This document shows positions 17,900-26,713 of a DNA stretch of 64,000 nucleotides, piece after piece. The first letter of the stretch is position 1. Every line of letters starts with the position of its first letter. The notes below the pieces were generated by a model. That model did no database searches. It saw only the letters and a list, made by a program, of their open reading frames with translations, and was not told where the DNA came from. The position numbers and the translations under genes are program-made. This DNA comes from Paenibacillus_L residui (lineage in GTDB: Bacteria; Bacillota; Bacilli; Paenibacillales; NBRC-103111). The stretch spans positions 8,392-72,391 of the forward strand of contig NZ_JBHTIU010000013.1 of NCBI RefSeq assembly GCF_042677205.1, given 5' to 3'.

Positions 17900-18469
17900 A
17901 TGTCAAAAAACAAAAGAATGGATATTTTGGAGGCTGCATTAGAGCTATTTGCCGAACGGGGCTACGACGGGACTACGGTGCCTACGATTGCGGATCAGGC
18001 ACAGGTGGGAGCCGGCACCATCTATCGCTATTTTGCGAACAAGGAAGTCCTCGTCAACTCGTTGTTTCAAGAATGCATCCAGCAGCTTACCAATACCTTG
18101 ATGACAAACGTGCCTCCGGCTGCGGCGCCGATCCGCGAACGCTTTAAGCATATTTTCTTCCGTATTAGCGAATATGCAGGCGCTCATGGTCAAGCTTTAA
18201 CTTTCATCGCTTCCCATTCGGATGCCCCGTTCCTGAATGAGAGCAGCAGAGAGATGTTTGAACAATTTCTGGATTTAATTCGCGGTGTTATAGATGAAGG
18301 CAAAGAACAGGGGATGATTTGCCCGCTGCCGTCGAATGCACTGATCGCTATGGTATATGGAGCGATGGTCCAGCTTTTTAATATGATGAAGACCGGAGCA
18401 CTGGAAGAAACGCCCGGTTTGTTGGCGCAGATTGAAGAATGCTGTTGGAACGCTATTCGTGTTCATTGA
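17900..18469 (+). CDS. TetR-family repressor of the P450 gene (Bm3R1/FatR-like)
   Basis: This 189-residue regulator has the TetR N-terminal helix-turn-helix: ILEAALELFAERGYDGTTVPTIADQAQVGAGTIYRYFANKEVLVNSLF. The C-terminal helical ligand domain follows. I choose ATG 17900, with GGGAGG 7 bases upstream, instead of an in-frame TTG at 17885. Identical palindromes lie before this gene and between it and the P450 gene. This matches the known arrangement in Bacillus megaterium, where Bm3R1 represses itself and CYP102A1 and is released by fatty acids or related ligands. The ligand here is not known. Confidence 0.88.
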   Translation: MSKNKRMDILEAALELFAERGYDGTTVPTIADQAQVGAGTIYRYFANKEVLVNSLFQECIQQLTNTLMTNVPPAAAPIRERFKHIFFRISEYAGAHGQALTFIASHSDAPFLNESSREMFEQFLDLIRGVIDEGKEQGMICPLPSNALIAMVYGAMVQLFNMMKTGALEETPGLLAQIEECCWNAIRVH

Positions 18470-18492
18470 ATAGCGAAGCTTTTTGCCCGAAA

Positions 18493-18512
18493 CGGAATGA
18501 ATATTCATTCCG
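18493..18512 (+). promoter_or_regulatory. Bm3R1-like operator 2, upstream of the P450 gene
   Basis: The 20-base perfect palindrome CGGAATGAATATTCATTCCG differs from the Bm3R1 operator at the two central bases only. It sits 24 bases after the TetR stop and 88 bases before the P450 start, so the P450 gene may have its own repressed promoter in addition to read-through. Confidence 0.8.
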
Positions 18513-18600
18513 TCCCTGCGTAAAAGTTAACACTTTTGTGAGGGCTGTATACCCCCAGGATACCAGTTCCATACTAACCTTTATCAGGAGGAGAATGCAT

Positions 18601-21600
18601 ATGACAACAACGATGATTCCACAACCCAAAACGTTCGGACCGCTTGGCAATCTTCCTTTATTGGATCTCGGTAGTCCGGTCCAATCCTTGGTCAAGCTGG
18701 CGGATCAGTATGGGCCTATCTTCAGAATGGATTTGCCCGGGCGGTCGGATTTATTTATATCCAGCCATGAGTTGGTAGCCGATGCTTGCGATGAGTCCCG
18801 CTTCGATAAGAAAGTATGGGCACCTTTGCAGAAAGTCCGCGCCTTCACCGGGGACGGATTGTTCACAAGTGAAACGGATGAGCCTAATTGGCATAAGGCG
18901 CACAATATTCTGCTGCCCAGCTTCAGTCAAACGGCCATGCGCGGTTATCACGGCATGATGGTCGATATTGCGCTCCAGCTTATTCAGAAATGGGCGCGCC
19001 TGAATCCGGATGAGAGTGTTGATGTGCCGGAGGATATGACCCGATTGACGCTGGATACGATCGGTCTGTGTGGGTTCAATTACCGTTTCAACAGCTTCTA
19101 TCGGGAACAGCCGCATCCTTTCATTACAAGTATGACCAGGGCACTGGGCGAAGCCATGAGTCAGCTGCAGCGCCTGGATATTCAGGATAAGCTGATGGTA
19201 ATTACCAAACGGCAGTACAAGCATGATATTCAAGCGATGTTCTCCCTGGTCGATAAAATCATTTCCGAGCGCAAAACCCAAGGCTATCAAGGTGGGGAAG
19301 ATCTGCTTGCACATATGCTGAGCGGCAAGGATCCGGAAACGGGGCAGCCTTTGGACGATGAGAACATCCGATACCAAATCATAACGTTTCTCATTGCCGG
19401 GCATGAGACGACAAGCGGGCTATTGTCCTTTGCTCTTTATTTCCTCCTGAAGAACCCGGATAAGCTGCAGAAGGCTTATGAGGAAGTCGATCGCGTTCTA
19501 ACCGATCCGGTGCCGAGCTATGCTCAGGTTCGTGAACTCAAATATATCCGGATGATTCTGAATGAATCGCTCCGGCTGTGGCCAACCGCTCCTGCTTTCG
19601 CCTTGTACGCCAAGGAAGATACGATGCTGGCCGGGAAATATCCAATGAAAAAAGGTGACAGCGTTAACGTGCTGATCCCTAAGCTTCATCGGGACACCTC
19701 CGTATGGGGAGAGGATGTCGAAGAGTTTCGCCCGGAACGGTTCGCCGATCCGAGCCAAATTCCTTACGACGCCTATAAGCCGTTCGGGAATGGCCAGCGG
19801 GCATGCATCGGGCAGCAGTTTGCCCTGCAAGAAGCGACATTGGTACTGGGAATGGTGCTTAAGCACTTCGAGATTATAGACCATACGAACTATCAGTTGA
19901 AAGTGAAGGAAACATTGACGTTAAAGCCGGAAGGCTTCACGTTGCGGGTTCGCCCCCGGGGCGGGCAGGTTTCCTATACTTTCTCCACGGCGGAGACAAC
20001 GGCACCGGCGGGGAACAAGGGCGAGCAGGAGGTAAAGCCTGCGGTGGAAGCCCATAACACGCCGCTGCTTGTGCTTTACGGATCGAATATGGGCACGGCG
20101 GAGGGCATTGCACGAGAGCTCGCGGATACGGCCCGTTATTGGGGCTTCCGCAGCGAGGTGGCTCCATTGAGTGATCGCGTAGGCAAGCTGCCCAAAGAGG
20201 GGGCGGTCTTTATCGTCTCGGCATCTTATAATGGGAAGCCGCCAAGCAATGCCCGTGAATTTGTGCAATGGATTGAAGGAGTGGGGCCCGGCGAGCTGGA
20301 GGGTGTACGCTATGCGGTGTTCGGCTGCGGAGACCATAACTGGGCCAGCACGTACCAGCAGGTTCCCCGGATTATTGACGAGCAGCTCGCGGCCAAGGGA
20401 GCGACACGGTTGGCTGTCCGCGGGGAAGCGGATGCGAGCGGCGATTTCGAGAAGCAGGTCGAGGAATGGAGCGGGAAGATCTGGCCGGAAGTGCTCAGTG
20501 CTCTCGGACTGGAAAACATCAACGTTCCGCAGCAGGAACGAAGCACGCTGACCATGCGGTTCGTCAGCGGTCTTGTAGGAACCCCGATCGCCGACAGCTA
20601 CGATGCGCTCCTTGCTTCGATAACGGAAAATCGCGAGCTGCAAAGTGAAGACAGCGAACGGAGCACGCGCCATATCGAGATTTCCCTGCCGGAAGGCGTC
20701 TCTTACCAGGAAGGGGATCACCTCGGGGTTATCCCTGAGAACGCGCCTGAGCTGGTAGAGCGTGTGCTTCGGCGGTTCGGGCTGAATGCCAGCGACCATC
20801 TTATTATTAGCGCGAGCGGACGCAGCGTCGTTCATCTTCCGCTCGACCGTCCGATTCGGGTGTATGATTTGCTCAGCCACAGTGTGGAGCTGCAGGAAGC
20901 GGCAACGCGTGCCCAGCTTCGTGAGCTTGCGGCATTTACCGTCTGCCCGCCTCATAAGAAGGAGCTGGAGGCCCTCCTGCAGGAGGAAGCCTATAAAGAA
21001 GAAGTGTTGGACAAACGTTTAACGATGCTTGATTTGTTGGAGCAGTATCCGGCCTGCGAGCTGCCGTTCGAGCGGTTTGTCGAGCTGCTGCCCTCGCTTA
21101 AACCGCGGTATTATTCCATCTCCAGCTCTCCCAAGATGCAGCCGGACAAGGCAAGCATTACCGTCGGCGTTGTACGCGGACCGGCCAAGAGCGGGCGCGG
21201 CGAATATCGCGGGGTGGCCTCGAATTATTTGGCCGCACGTCAGCCCGGGGAGCCCATCGTTCTGTTCGTCAGCTCGCCGGATTCCGGTTTTCAACTGCCG
21301 GAAAATCCGGAAACGCCTGTCATTATGGTCGGTCCGGGAACCGGGATTGCACCATTCAGAGGTTTTCTGCAAGCCCGCAGCGCTTTGAAGCAGGAAGGCG
21401 CCAAGCTGGGTGAGGCTCATTTATATTTCGGCTGCCGCAACGAAAAAGACCAGATCTACCGGGAGGAAATGGAACGGTTCGAGCAGGAAGGAATCGTGCG
21501 CGTGCATACGGCATTTTCTCGAATAGAAGGAGCCGAAAAGACTTATGTCCAGCATCTGATGTTGAAGAATTCGCGGGAAATCATCCGTTTGCTTGACCAA

Positions 21601-21774
21601 GGTGGAAGGCTCTATATATGCGGAGACGGGAGCCGAATGGCTCCTGAGGTCGAGCTCGCTATACAGGAAGCCTACCGGGATGTTCATCAAGTCAGTGAGG
21701 AGGAGGCCCGTAAGTGGCTGGAGGGCTTGGAGAAGGAAGGTCGTCTTGCCAAGGATGTCTGGGCTGGAATCTAA
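18601..21774 (+). CDS. Self-sufficient cytochrome P450 fused to reductase (CYP102A type)
   Basis: This soluble enzyme of 1057 residues, similar in length to P450BM3 (1049), is predicted to hydroxylate fatty acids with NADPH and O2. The P450 half has the oxygen-binding I-helix motif AGHETTSG, the ExxR helix as NESLRLWP, and the heme loop FGNGQRACIGQ with ligand Cys402. After a linker near 460-485 the FMN domain begins with VLYGSNMGTAEGIA. The FAD/NADPH reductase part shows RYYSISSSP, VGPGTGIAPFRGF and a C-terminal segment ending DVWAGI. ATG 18601 has CAGGAGGAG 8 bases upstream; an ATG two codons earlier is too close to it. The TetR gene and two operators upstream indicate ligand-controlled expression. 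Confidence 0.95.
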   Translation: MTTTMIPQPKTFGPLGNLPLLDLGSPVQSLVKLADQYGPIFRMDLPGRSDLFISSHELVADACDESRFDKKVWAPLQKVRAFTGDGLFTSETDEPNWHKAHNILLPSFSQTAMRGYHGMMVDIALQLIQKWARLNPDESVDVPEDMTRLTLDTIGLCGFNYRFNSFYREQPHPFITSMTRALGEAMSQLQRLDIQDKLMVITKRQYKHDIQAMFSLVDKIISERKTQGYQGGEDLLAHMLSGKDPETGQPLDDENIRYQIITFLIAGHETTSGLLSFALYFLLKNPDKLQKAYEEVDRVLTDPVPSYAQVRELKYIRMILNESLRLWPTAPAFALYAKEDTMLAGKYPMKKGDSVNVLIPKLHRDTSVWGEDVEEFRPERFADPSQIPYDAYKPFGNGQRACIGQQFALQEATLVLGMVLKHFEIIDHTNYQLKVKETLTLKPEGFTLRVRPRGGQVSYTFSTAETTAPAGNKGEQEVKPAVEAHNTPLLVLYGSNMGTAEGIARELADTARYWGFRSEVAPLSDRVGKLPKEGAVFIVSASYNGKPPSNAREFVQWIEGVGPGELEGVRYAVFGCGDHNWASTYQQVPRIIDEQLAAKGATRLAVRGEADASGDFEKQVEEWSGKIWPEVLSALGLENINVPQQERSTLTMRFVSGLVGTPIADSYDALLASITENRELQSEDSERSTRHIEISLPEGVSYQEGDHLGVIPENAPELVERVLRRFGLNASDHLIISASGRSVVHLPLDRPIRVYDLLSHSVELQEAATRAQLRELAAFTVCPPHKKELEALLQEEAYKEEVLDKRLTMLDLLEQYPACELPFERFVELLPSLKPRYYSISSSPKMQPDKASITVGVVRGPAKSGRGEYRGVASNYLAARQPGEPIVLFVSSPDSGFQLPENPETPVIMVGPGTGIAPFRGFLQARSALKQEGAKLGEAHLYFGCRNEKDQIYREEMERFEQEGIVRVHTAFSRIEGAEKTYVQHLMLKNSREIIRLLDQGGRLYICGDGSRMAPEVELAIQEAYRDVHQVSEEEARKWLEGLEKEGRLAKDVWAGI

Positions 21775-21800
21775 ATAGTCTGCAGGATAGTGTAAAACTG

Positions 21801-21960
21801 CAGGTCTTTTGGGAAAAAGCCGCGCGGTGGCTTATTCTAAAGTGATAATGTAGGTCTTTTGGGAAAAAGCCGCGCGGTGCCTTGTTCTAAAGCGAAACTA
21901 CAGGTCTTTTTGGAAAAAAGCCTCGAGGTGCCTTATTCTAAAGCGAAAATGCAGGTCTTT
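21801..21960 (+). repeat. 50-bp tandem repeat at the head of family A copy 2
   Basis: The unit begins YAGGTCTTTTNGGAAAAAGC and recurs at 21801, 21851, 21901 and, partially, 21952. Each unit contains an inverted pair (TCTTTT / GAAAAAG) and ends with CTTATTCTAAAG. The third unit is also the left end of the 220-base dispersed repeat, so copy 2 looks like copy 1 with two added units. Confidence 0.78.
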
Positions 21961-22113
21961 GGAGCGATTTTTGCGAAATGGGCCTATATTGTCCAAAAAA
22001 CCTGCACATTTGAGCGTCTTTTGCCTTCTTTATGGAAAAAGGCGGGATTTTAGTGCACTTTTGCTCGTCTTTGACGGAGTCGATACCGACCCGGATGCGA
22101 CGTGTGGCTTTCT
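21897..22113 (+). repeat. Dispersed intergenic repeat, family A, copy 2
   Basis: This copy aligns with 5931-6154 in the same orientation. It can fold strongly: TGCAGGTCTTTGGA (about 21950) pairs with TCCAAAAAACCTGCA (about 21992), and GCCTT/AAGGC pair across 22023-22043. It lies directly downstream of the P450 gene and may act as its terminator region. The rest of the gap (22114-22339) shows nothing else that I recognise. Confidence 0.8.
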
Positions 22114-22339
22114 CCAACGCCAATTGCTCCAATGGACAACAATGAAAGAGAAGAGTGATTGTAAGTGGAAAATTGACCGCTAGCCTCGTACGGAAAACTT
22201 CGAAGGCATACGTACTTTATAGGGTTCTCACGCACCTCTTTCATTTAAACATCTATCCAGTACATGAATATTGGTAAAGCGGACAAAAATAAGGGCTGAA
22301 ACCAACGTTCAAATAACCTTTACTGGAGTGATTTAACGA

Positions 22340-23116
22340 ATGAAACGAATTGCGGTACTTTTCTTTCTAATAACGCTGATGATCTTTCCCTTGCAGACAG
22401 AGGCGGCGTCACCCGGAGGAGCCCATCACTTTGGCTTCAAAAAAAGCAAGAACGGGCAGCTGCCCTCCATCGATCAGGAAGGGTTTAAGGACATTGTTCA
22501 GAAGCACGGCGCCATCTTCTTGGGGGATACGACACAGAAAGAGCTTTATCTCACCTTCGATAATGGATATGAGAATGGCTTTACGCCCAAGATTTTGGAC
22601 ATATTAAAGGAGAAGCAGGTTCCCGCCGCCTTTTTTGTCACCGGTCATTTCGTCAAGGATCAGCCGGATTTGGTTAAGAGAATGGTTAGCGAAGGCCACG
22701 TCGTTGGCAACCATTCCTGGAGCCATCCCGATATGACCCGGATTTCCAAGGAGCAGATCCAGACCGAATTGGATAAGGTGAAGGAGAAAGTAGCCGAGCT
22801 GACAGAGCAGAAAGAAATGAGCTTTCTACGTCCGCCCCGGGGAATCTTTAGCGACCGGATGCTTGGGGTCAGTAAAGAATTGGGATATACCAATGTGTTC
22901 TGGTCAGTCGCGTACAAAGATTGGGATGTTAACGACCAGCGGGGCGGAGGCTATGCTTACGAGAAAGTGATGTCCCAGCTTCACCCCGGAGCGGTCATCC
23001 TGCTGCATTCCATCTCCAGCGACAATGCAGCCGCATTGGGCCGGATCATAGATGAGGCCCGGCAGCAGGGCTATGAATTCAAGAGTCTTCATCAGCTGAC
23101 CGTCAAAAATTATTAG
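22340..23116 (+). CDS. pdaA: PdaA-type peptidoglycan N-acetylmuramic acid deacetylase
   Basis: This 258-residue exported enzyme has a signal peptide (1-22) and a NodB deacetylase domain. The motif TFDNGYENG, in place of the usual TFDDG, is typical of PdaA, which deacetylates muramic acid during muramic-delta-lactam formation in the spore cortex. Other visible motifs are HSWSHPDM (metal histidines), LRPPRG and the VFWSVAYKDWD segment. The length fits the family. No sporulation promoter was resolved by eye. A strong terminator follows. Confidence 0.9.
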   Translation: MKRIAVLFFLITLMIFPLQTEAASPGGAHHFGFKKSKNGQLPSIDQEGFKDIVQKHGAIFLGDTTQKELYLTFDNGYENGFTPKILDILKEKQVPAAFFVTGHFVKDQPDLVKRMVSEGHVVGNHSWSHPDMTRISKEQIQTELDKVKEKVAELTEQKEMSFLRPPRGIFSDRMLGVSKELGYTNVFWSVAYKDWDVNDQRGGGYAYEKVMSQLHPGAVILLHSISSDNAAALGRIIDEARQQGYEFKSLHQLTVKNY

Positions 23117-23142
23117 GCCGGGAGTATGCATAGAAAGGATAG

Positions 23143-23177
23143 CTGCGCAGGTTTGTCTGCGCAGTTTTCTTTTTTTG
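23143..23177 (+). terminator. Rho-independent terminator of pdaA
   Basis: CTGCGCAG (23143-23150) pairs with CTGCGCAG (23157-23164) across six bases and is followed by TTTTCTTTTTTT. Confidence 0.88.
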
Positions 23178-23330
23178 AAGTCGTACCGAACCTCGCTTGG
23201 GAACGTATGATCTCGCTATTTTTCACACCATATTCACGCCGTTTTTAGTATATTTAGGAAAAACTACGTCTCAAGCATCATGACCGATCAGTTTTATTAA
23301 AGGGGGGGATAGGGTTGTTTCAAGCGCAGA

Positions 23331-23354
23331 TTAATTTGTAAGCGCATAAATTAA
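23331..23354 (+). promoter_or_regulatory. Imperfect palindrome with cre-like core upstream of an orphan binding protein
   Basis: TTAATTT at 23331 pairs with AAATTAA at 23348, and the centre TGTAAGCGCATAA resembles a cre or LacI-family operator but lacks the final CA. It lies about 30 bases before the lipoprotein start codon and could be a regulator-binding site. Confidence 0.4.
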
Positions 23355-23381
23355 TAAGCTCATAAGGGAGGTTTAATATAA

Positions 23382-24746
23382 ATGCAGATGCATTTAAAAA
23401 AGTCACTGTTCTTATTTGCTATTCTCATACTTATTGCTTCATGGATGACAGCCTGTTCCACAGATGTGGCTGAGCCGGGGGAACAACCCGACCAGACAAG
23501 TGAAGAAGGGGGCGCAGAATCCAATGGAGAATCTGCGGAAGAGCCCTGGGCTTATCATGGAGATCCCGTCACGCTGAAGATGTTAATATGGATAGACGAA
23601 ATAACGTTTAATTCCCGGTATAAAGAGCAGATCGAGGCGCAATTCCCCAACATTAAATTGGAGCTGATCAGCGGGAACCCGGTTGGCTCCGAGTTTATAC
23701 AGGAATTAATAGCCAAAGGAGAAATGCCGGATATTAACGTCGGCAATCCAAGCAAAGAGCTGGTTGAAAATCTGGATTTCCTGATGCCGATCGATGAATA
23801 TATCGAAAAGACCAATTTCGACTTAAGTATTTTTCAAGAAGGAATCGTTGACAATCTGCGCTCGCTGGATCCTCTCGGACAAGGACATCTGTATGGTCTG
23901 CCGGTCGAAAACAGCGTAAGGGCGCTGTTTTACAATAAAGATATTTTCGATTTGTTCGGAGAGCCTTATCCCGAGGATGACATGACCTGGGACGAAGTGC
24001 TGGAGATCGCATCGCGTTTAACGGTCAACCGTGAAGGGGTTCAATACAGGGGGCTCGTTCTCGCTCCGAACAGCACGCCTTTTATGCAGCTTGGCGTACC
24101 GGGCACCGACCCTCAAACCGGTGAAATTGTTTTTGCGGATGATCCCAGAACGAAGAAATTTTTTGAACTGCTGGACCGCTACAGGAGTATTCCCGGTATA
24201 GTGAACCCTGATACCAAGAATAATCCGGACGGCTTTAGCGACGGTAAGCAGAATATTGCCATGTGGGTCAATAACTCGCCCTGGCTGGAGCTGTTAACTC
24301 GTGTGGAAGGCTTTAATTTCGACATGGCCGCCGTTCCTACCTGGGCCGATAAGCCGAACATCGCACCGACTTGGGGAGCCCTGCCGTTTAACATTACCAA
24401 GCACAGCAAGAACAAGGATGCGGCATGGTCTGTAATCTCCTACCTGGCTTCAGAGCAGGGGCAAATCGCGTTATCGCAGGCAGGAAGCCCGCCGGTTATC
24501 AAAAGCGAGGAAGCGATCCGTGAATTTACATCCATGCATGTTAAGGAAGAATATAATGTGACGGCACCATTCTCTCAAACTTTGGCCAAACTGGCGCCGT
24601 ATTCGCCGTACGATGAAAGCTTCAGCGATTTTATCGCGACGAAGTCCGCGGAATTTCTGACATCGGATCAAGATGCGGTACAATTTATCAGGAAAATAGC
24701 GGAGGAGTACTCCGTCATCGTGGATGAGGTGAAGGGGCGCAAATAA
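23382..24746 (+). CDS. Orphan extracellular solute-binding lipoprotein
   Basis: This 454-residue family-1 sugar-binding protein has a signal peptide ending in the lipobox-like SWMTAC (Cys about 24) followed by an acidic linker. The fold signature is seen in MLIWIDEITFNSRYKEQIEAQFP, FYNKDIFDLFG and NSPWLELL. GGGAGG precedes the start. No permease, ATPase or regulator is adjacent, and terminators bracket it. It must work with transport proteins encoded elsewhere or act as an extracellular sensor partner. Confidence 0.88.
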   Translation: MQMHLKKSLFLFAILILIASWMTACSTDVAEPGEQPDQTSEEGGAESNGESAEEPWAYHGDPVTLKMLIWIDEITFNSRYKEQIEAQFPNIKLELISGNPVGSEFIQELIAKGEMPDINVGNPSKELVENLDFLMPIDEYIEKTNFDLSIFQEGIVDNLRSLDPLGQGHLYGLPVENSVRALFYNKDIFDLFGEPYPEDDMTWDEVLEIASRLTVNREGVQYRGLVLAPNSTPFMQLGVPGTDPQTGEIVFADDPRTKKFFELLDRYRSIPGIVNPDTKNNPDGFSDGKQNIAMWVNNSPWLELLTRVEGFNFDMAAVPTWADKPNIAPTWGALPFNITKHSKNKDAAWSVISYLASEQGQIALSQAGSPPVIKSEEAIREFTSMHVKEEYNVTAPFSQTLAKLAPYSPYDESFSDFIATKSAEFLTSDQDAVQFIRKIAEEYSVIVDEVKGRK

Positions 24747-24790
24747 ATCGGTTCCCGGCCGAACTTGATCGGATAAAAGAATAGGAGCTT

Positions 24791-24827
24791 AAAAAACTGA
24801 CATGTCGAATGTCAGTTTTTTCTTTTT
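24791..24827 (+). terminator. Rho-independent terminator
   Basis: AAAAAACTGACAT (24791-24803) and ATGTCAGTTTTTT (24809-24821) form a perfect stem with a T tract. It ends the orphan binding-protein gene and could act in both directions. Confidence 0.9.
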
Positions 24828-24960
24828 CTGCAATCCTTTCAAGGGCTCGAAAAGGGGAGCGTCAAATAGCAATCGATAAGAAATCTGAACTACGGCCGCA
24901 TGCTAAAATAGGGAAGTTCTTAAGAAGCCGGAGGGATATCCTCCGGTTAGGAGAGGAGAA

Positions 24961-26457
24961 ATGAATTCAGTTATGTCCGAAATGAATGACCAACGAAAGT
25001 CTGCCTTCGGAACTAAAAGCAACCGTCTGATTATATGGGTCATGGTGCTGGGAGTGTTCGTCGCGATTCTGAATGAAACCTTGCTCAATGTAGCCCTGAC
25101 CCCCATTATGAATGACCTGGGGATTTCGCCCAATACGGCGCAGTGGCTGTCGACCGGTTATTTGTTAGTCATTGCCGTCATGATCCCGGCCACCGCCTTC
25201 TTGATTCAGAGATTTACGACAAGAAAGCTGTTTTTGACCGCTATGGTCCTGTTTGCCGCCGGTACGCTTGTTGCCGCTTTGGCTCCGGGTTTTGCATGGC
25301 TGCTGGTAGGAAGGCTCGTTCAAGCCAGTGGAACGGCTCTATTATTTCCGCTATTGACTAACGTCGTACTGGCCATGGTTCCTATGGATCGCCGGGGAGC
25401 CGCTATGGGGACGATCGGGATCGTCATCACCTTCGCCCCTGCGATCGGTCCGACACTATCCGGCCTGATTGTCGCCCATTATAGCTGGAGGTTACTATTC
25501 TATGGAGTCTTGCCCATTGCGGCATTCGTGATCCTGTTCGCATATATGCGCTTGACGAATGTGCTGGATTCCAGCCGTCAGAAGGCGGATCTTGTTTCGA
25601 TGCTGCTGTCTGCCGTCGGGTTCGGCGGCATCGTATATGGGTTCAGCCGCGCCGGGGAAGGACACGGGGGCTGGTCTGATGCGGATGTGCTCCTTCCCGT
25701 GGCAATCGGCGGAATAGCGCTTATAGCGTTTATCCGCCGTCAGCTGAGGATGAGGCAGCCGATGCTCGATCTCCGGGCTTTTCAATCCGGCATGTTCTCA
25801 CTTTCCGCAATTATCATGCTTATTGTTATGATGGCGATGTTCGCCACGATGATGCTGGTGCCGATCTTTCTTCAGACCGCGCTGGGTTACTCCCCGCTTG
25901 AAGCCGGTTTGGTCATGCTGCCGGGCGGGATGGTCATGGGAATCATGTCTCCGGTTACCGGCAGAATGTTCGATCGGTTCGGAGCGAGGGGATTGGCTTT
26001 GACCGGCCTGATTCTGATGGTTGTCGCTCTGGTCGGGCTCGTCTCCATGACATTGTCGACTTCCTATCTCGTCATTACAGGGATGAATACCTTGATGATG
26101 CTGGGGATATCGATGCTGATGATGCCGCTCATGACCAATGGGCTGAACGCTTTGTCTCCATCGCTGTACCCCCATGGAACCGCGATTTCCGGAACGATTC
26201 AGCAAGTAGGGGGTGCTATGGGAATGGCGCTGCTTGTCACCGTCATGTCGAACGGCTCGGACCGTTTCAAGGCGGGGGCAGAGCGCACCGTGTCCAAGGA
26301 GCAATGGGAAGCATTGGCCACGGCAGCAGGAATGAAACAGGCCTTTCTCTTCGCATTGGGGCTTGTCATAGTCGCTCTTCTTCTGGCGGTCTTATTCCTT
26401 AGACGCTCATCTTCCCCGCAGGGGGAAGCGGAAGGGCAGCGAATCAACGCCCATTAA
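24961..26457 (+). CDS. DHA2-family drug:H+ antiporter (EmrB/QacA type)
   Basis: This 498-residue membrane exporter has about 14 hydrophobic helices. Motif D1 appears as NETLLNVALTPIMNDL in helix 1, the proline/glycine-rich antiporter motif C is FAPAIGPTLSG in helix 5, and motif A-like charges (IQRFTTRKLFL) lie in loop 2-3. GGAGAGGAGAA precedes ATG 24961. The closest recognisable relatives are LmrB/YhcA-type multidrug exporters. No dedicated regulator is adjacent on this strand; the ArsR-GyrB fusion gene converges on it from the other side. Confidence 0.9.
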   Translation: MNSVMSEMNDQRKSAFGTKSNRLIIWVMVLGVFVAILNETLLNVALTPIMNDLGISPNTAQWLSTGYLLVIAVMIPATAFLIQRFTTRKLFLTAMVLFAAGTLVAALAPGFAWLLVGRLVQASGTALLFPLLTNVVLAMVPMDRRGAAMGTIGIVITFAPAIGPTLSGLIVAHYSWRLLFYGVLPIAAFVILFAYMRLTNVLDSSRQKADLVSMLLSAVGFGGIVYGFSRAGEGHGGWSDADVLLPVAIGGIALIAFIRRQLRMRQPMLDLRAFQSGMFSLSAIIMLIVMMAMFATMMLVPIFLQTALGYSPLEAGLVMLPGGMVMGIMSPVTGRMFDRFGARGLALTGLILMVVALVGLVSMTLSTSYLVITGMNTLMMLGISMLMMPLMTNGLNALSPSLYPHGTAISGTIQQVGGAMGMALLVTVMSNGSDRFKAGAERTVSKEQWEALATAAGMKQAFLFALGLVIVALLLAVLFLRRSSSPQGEAEGQRINAH

Positions 26458-26536
26458 GAGACAAACGATAGCACGGGGTTGTCTCATCAGTCGATCTATG
26501 ATTTATCAGCCCCGCCAGGGTTTAAATTTGGCTGCT

Positions 26537-26585
26537 AAAAAAGGACCCCGTTTCCACTTATAGTGGGATTTGAGGTCCTTTTTGC
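26537..26585. terminator. Bidirectional terminator between convergent genes
   Basis: AAGGACC (26541-26547) pairs with GGTCCTT (26574-26580), flanked by A and T runs, with an inner hairpin CCACT/AGTGG. It lies between the exporter gene and the convergent ArsR-GyrB gene and can serve both. Confidence 0.75.
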
Positions 26586-26713
26586 TTCATTTTTGGGATG
26601 TTTCCCGTTTTATGCGAAAGCTTTTGGGACAGCCCCGTTTCGTCGAGGATCGCTATGCCCAGTATTCATTACACCCATCCGAGAGCGACTATCGGGCCGG
26701 TCGCCCTTCTTGC

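Noticed and set aside
18439..18600. N-terminal extension of the P450 ORF
   Set aside because: It overlaps the TetR gene and crosses the operator; the ribosome site points to ATG 18601.
19921..20955. 344-codon minus-strand frame
   Set aside because: Antisense to the well-supported P450 reductase domain, with no recognisable motif or ribosome site.
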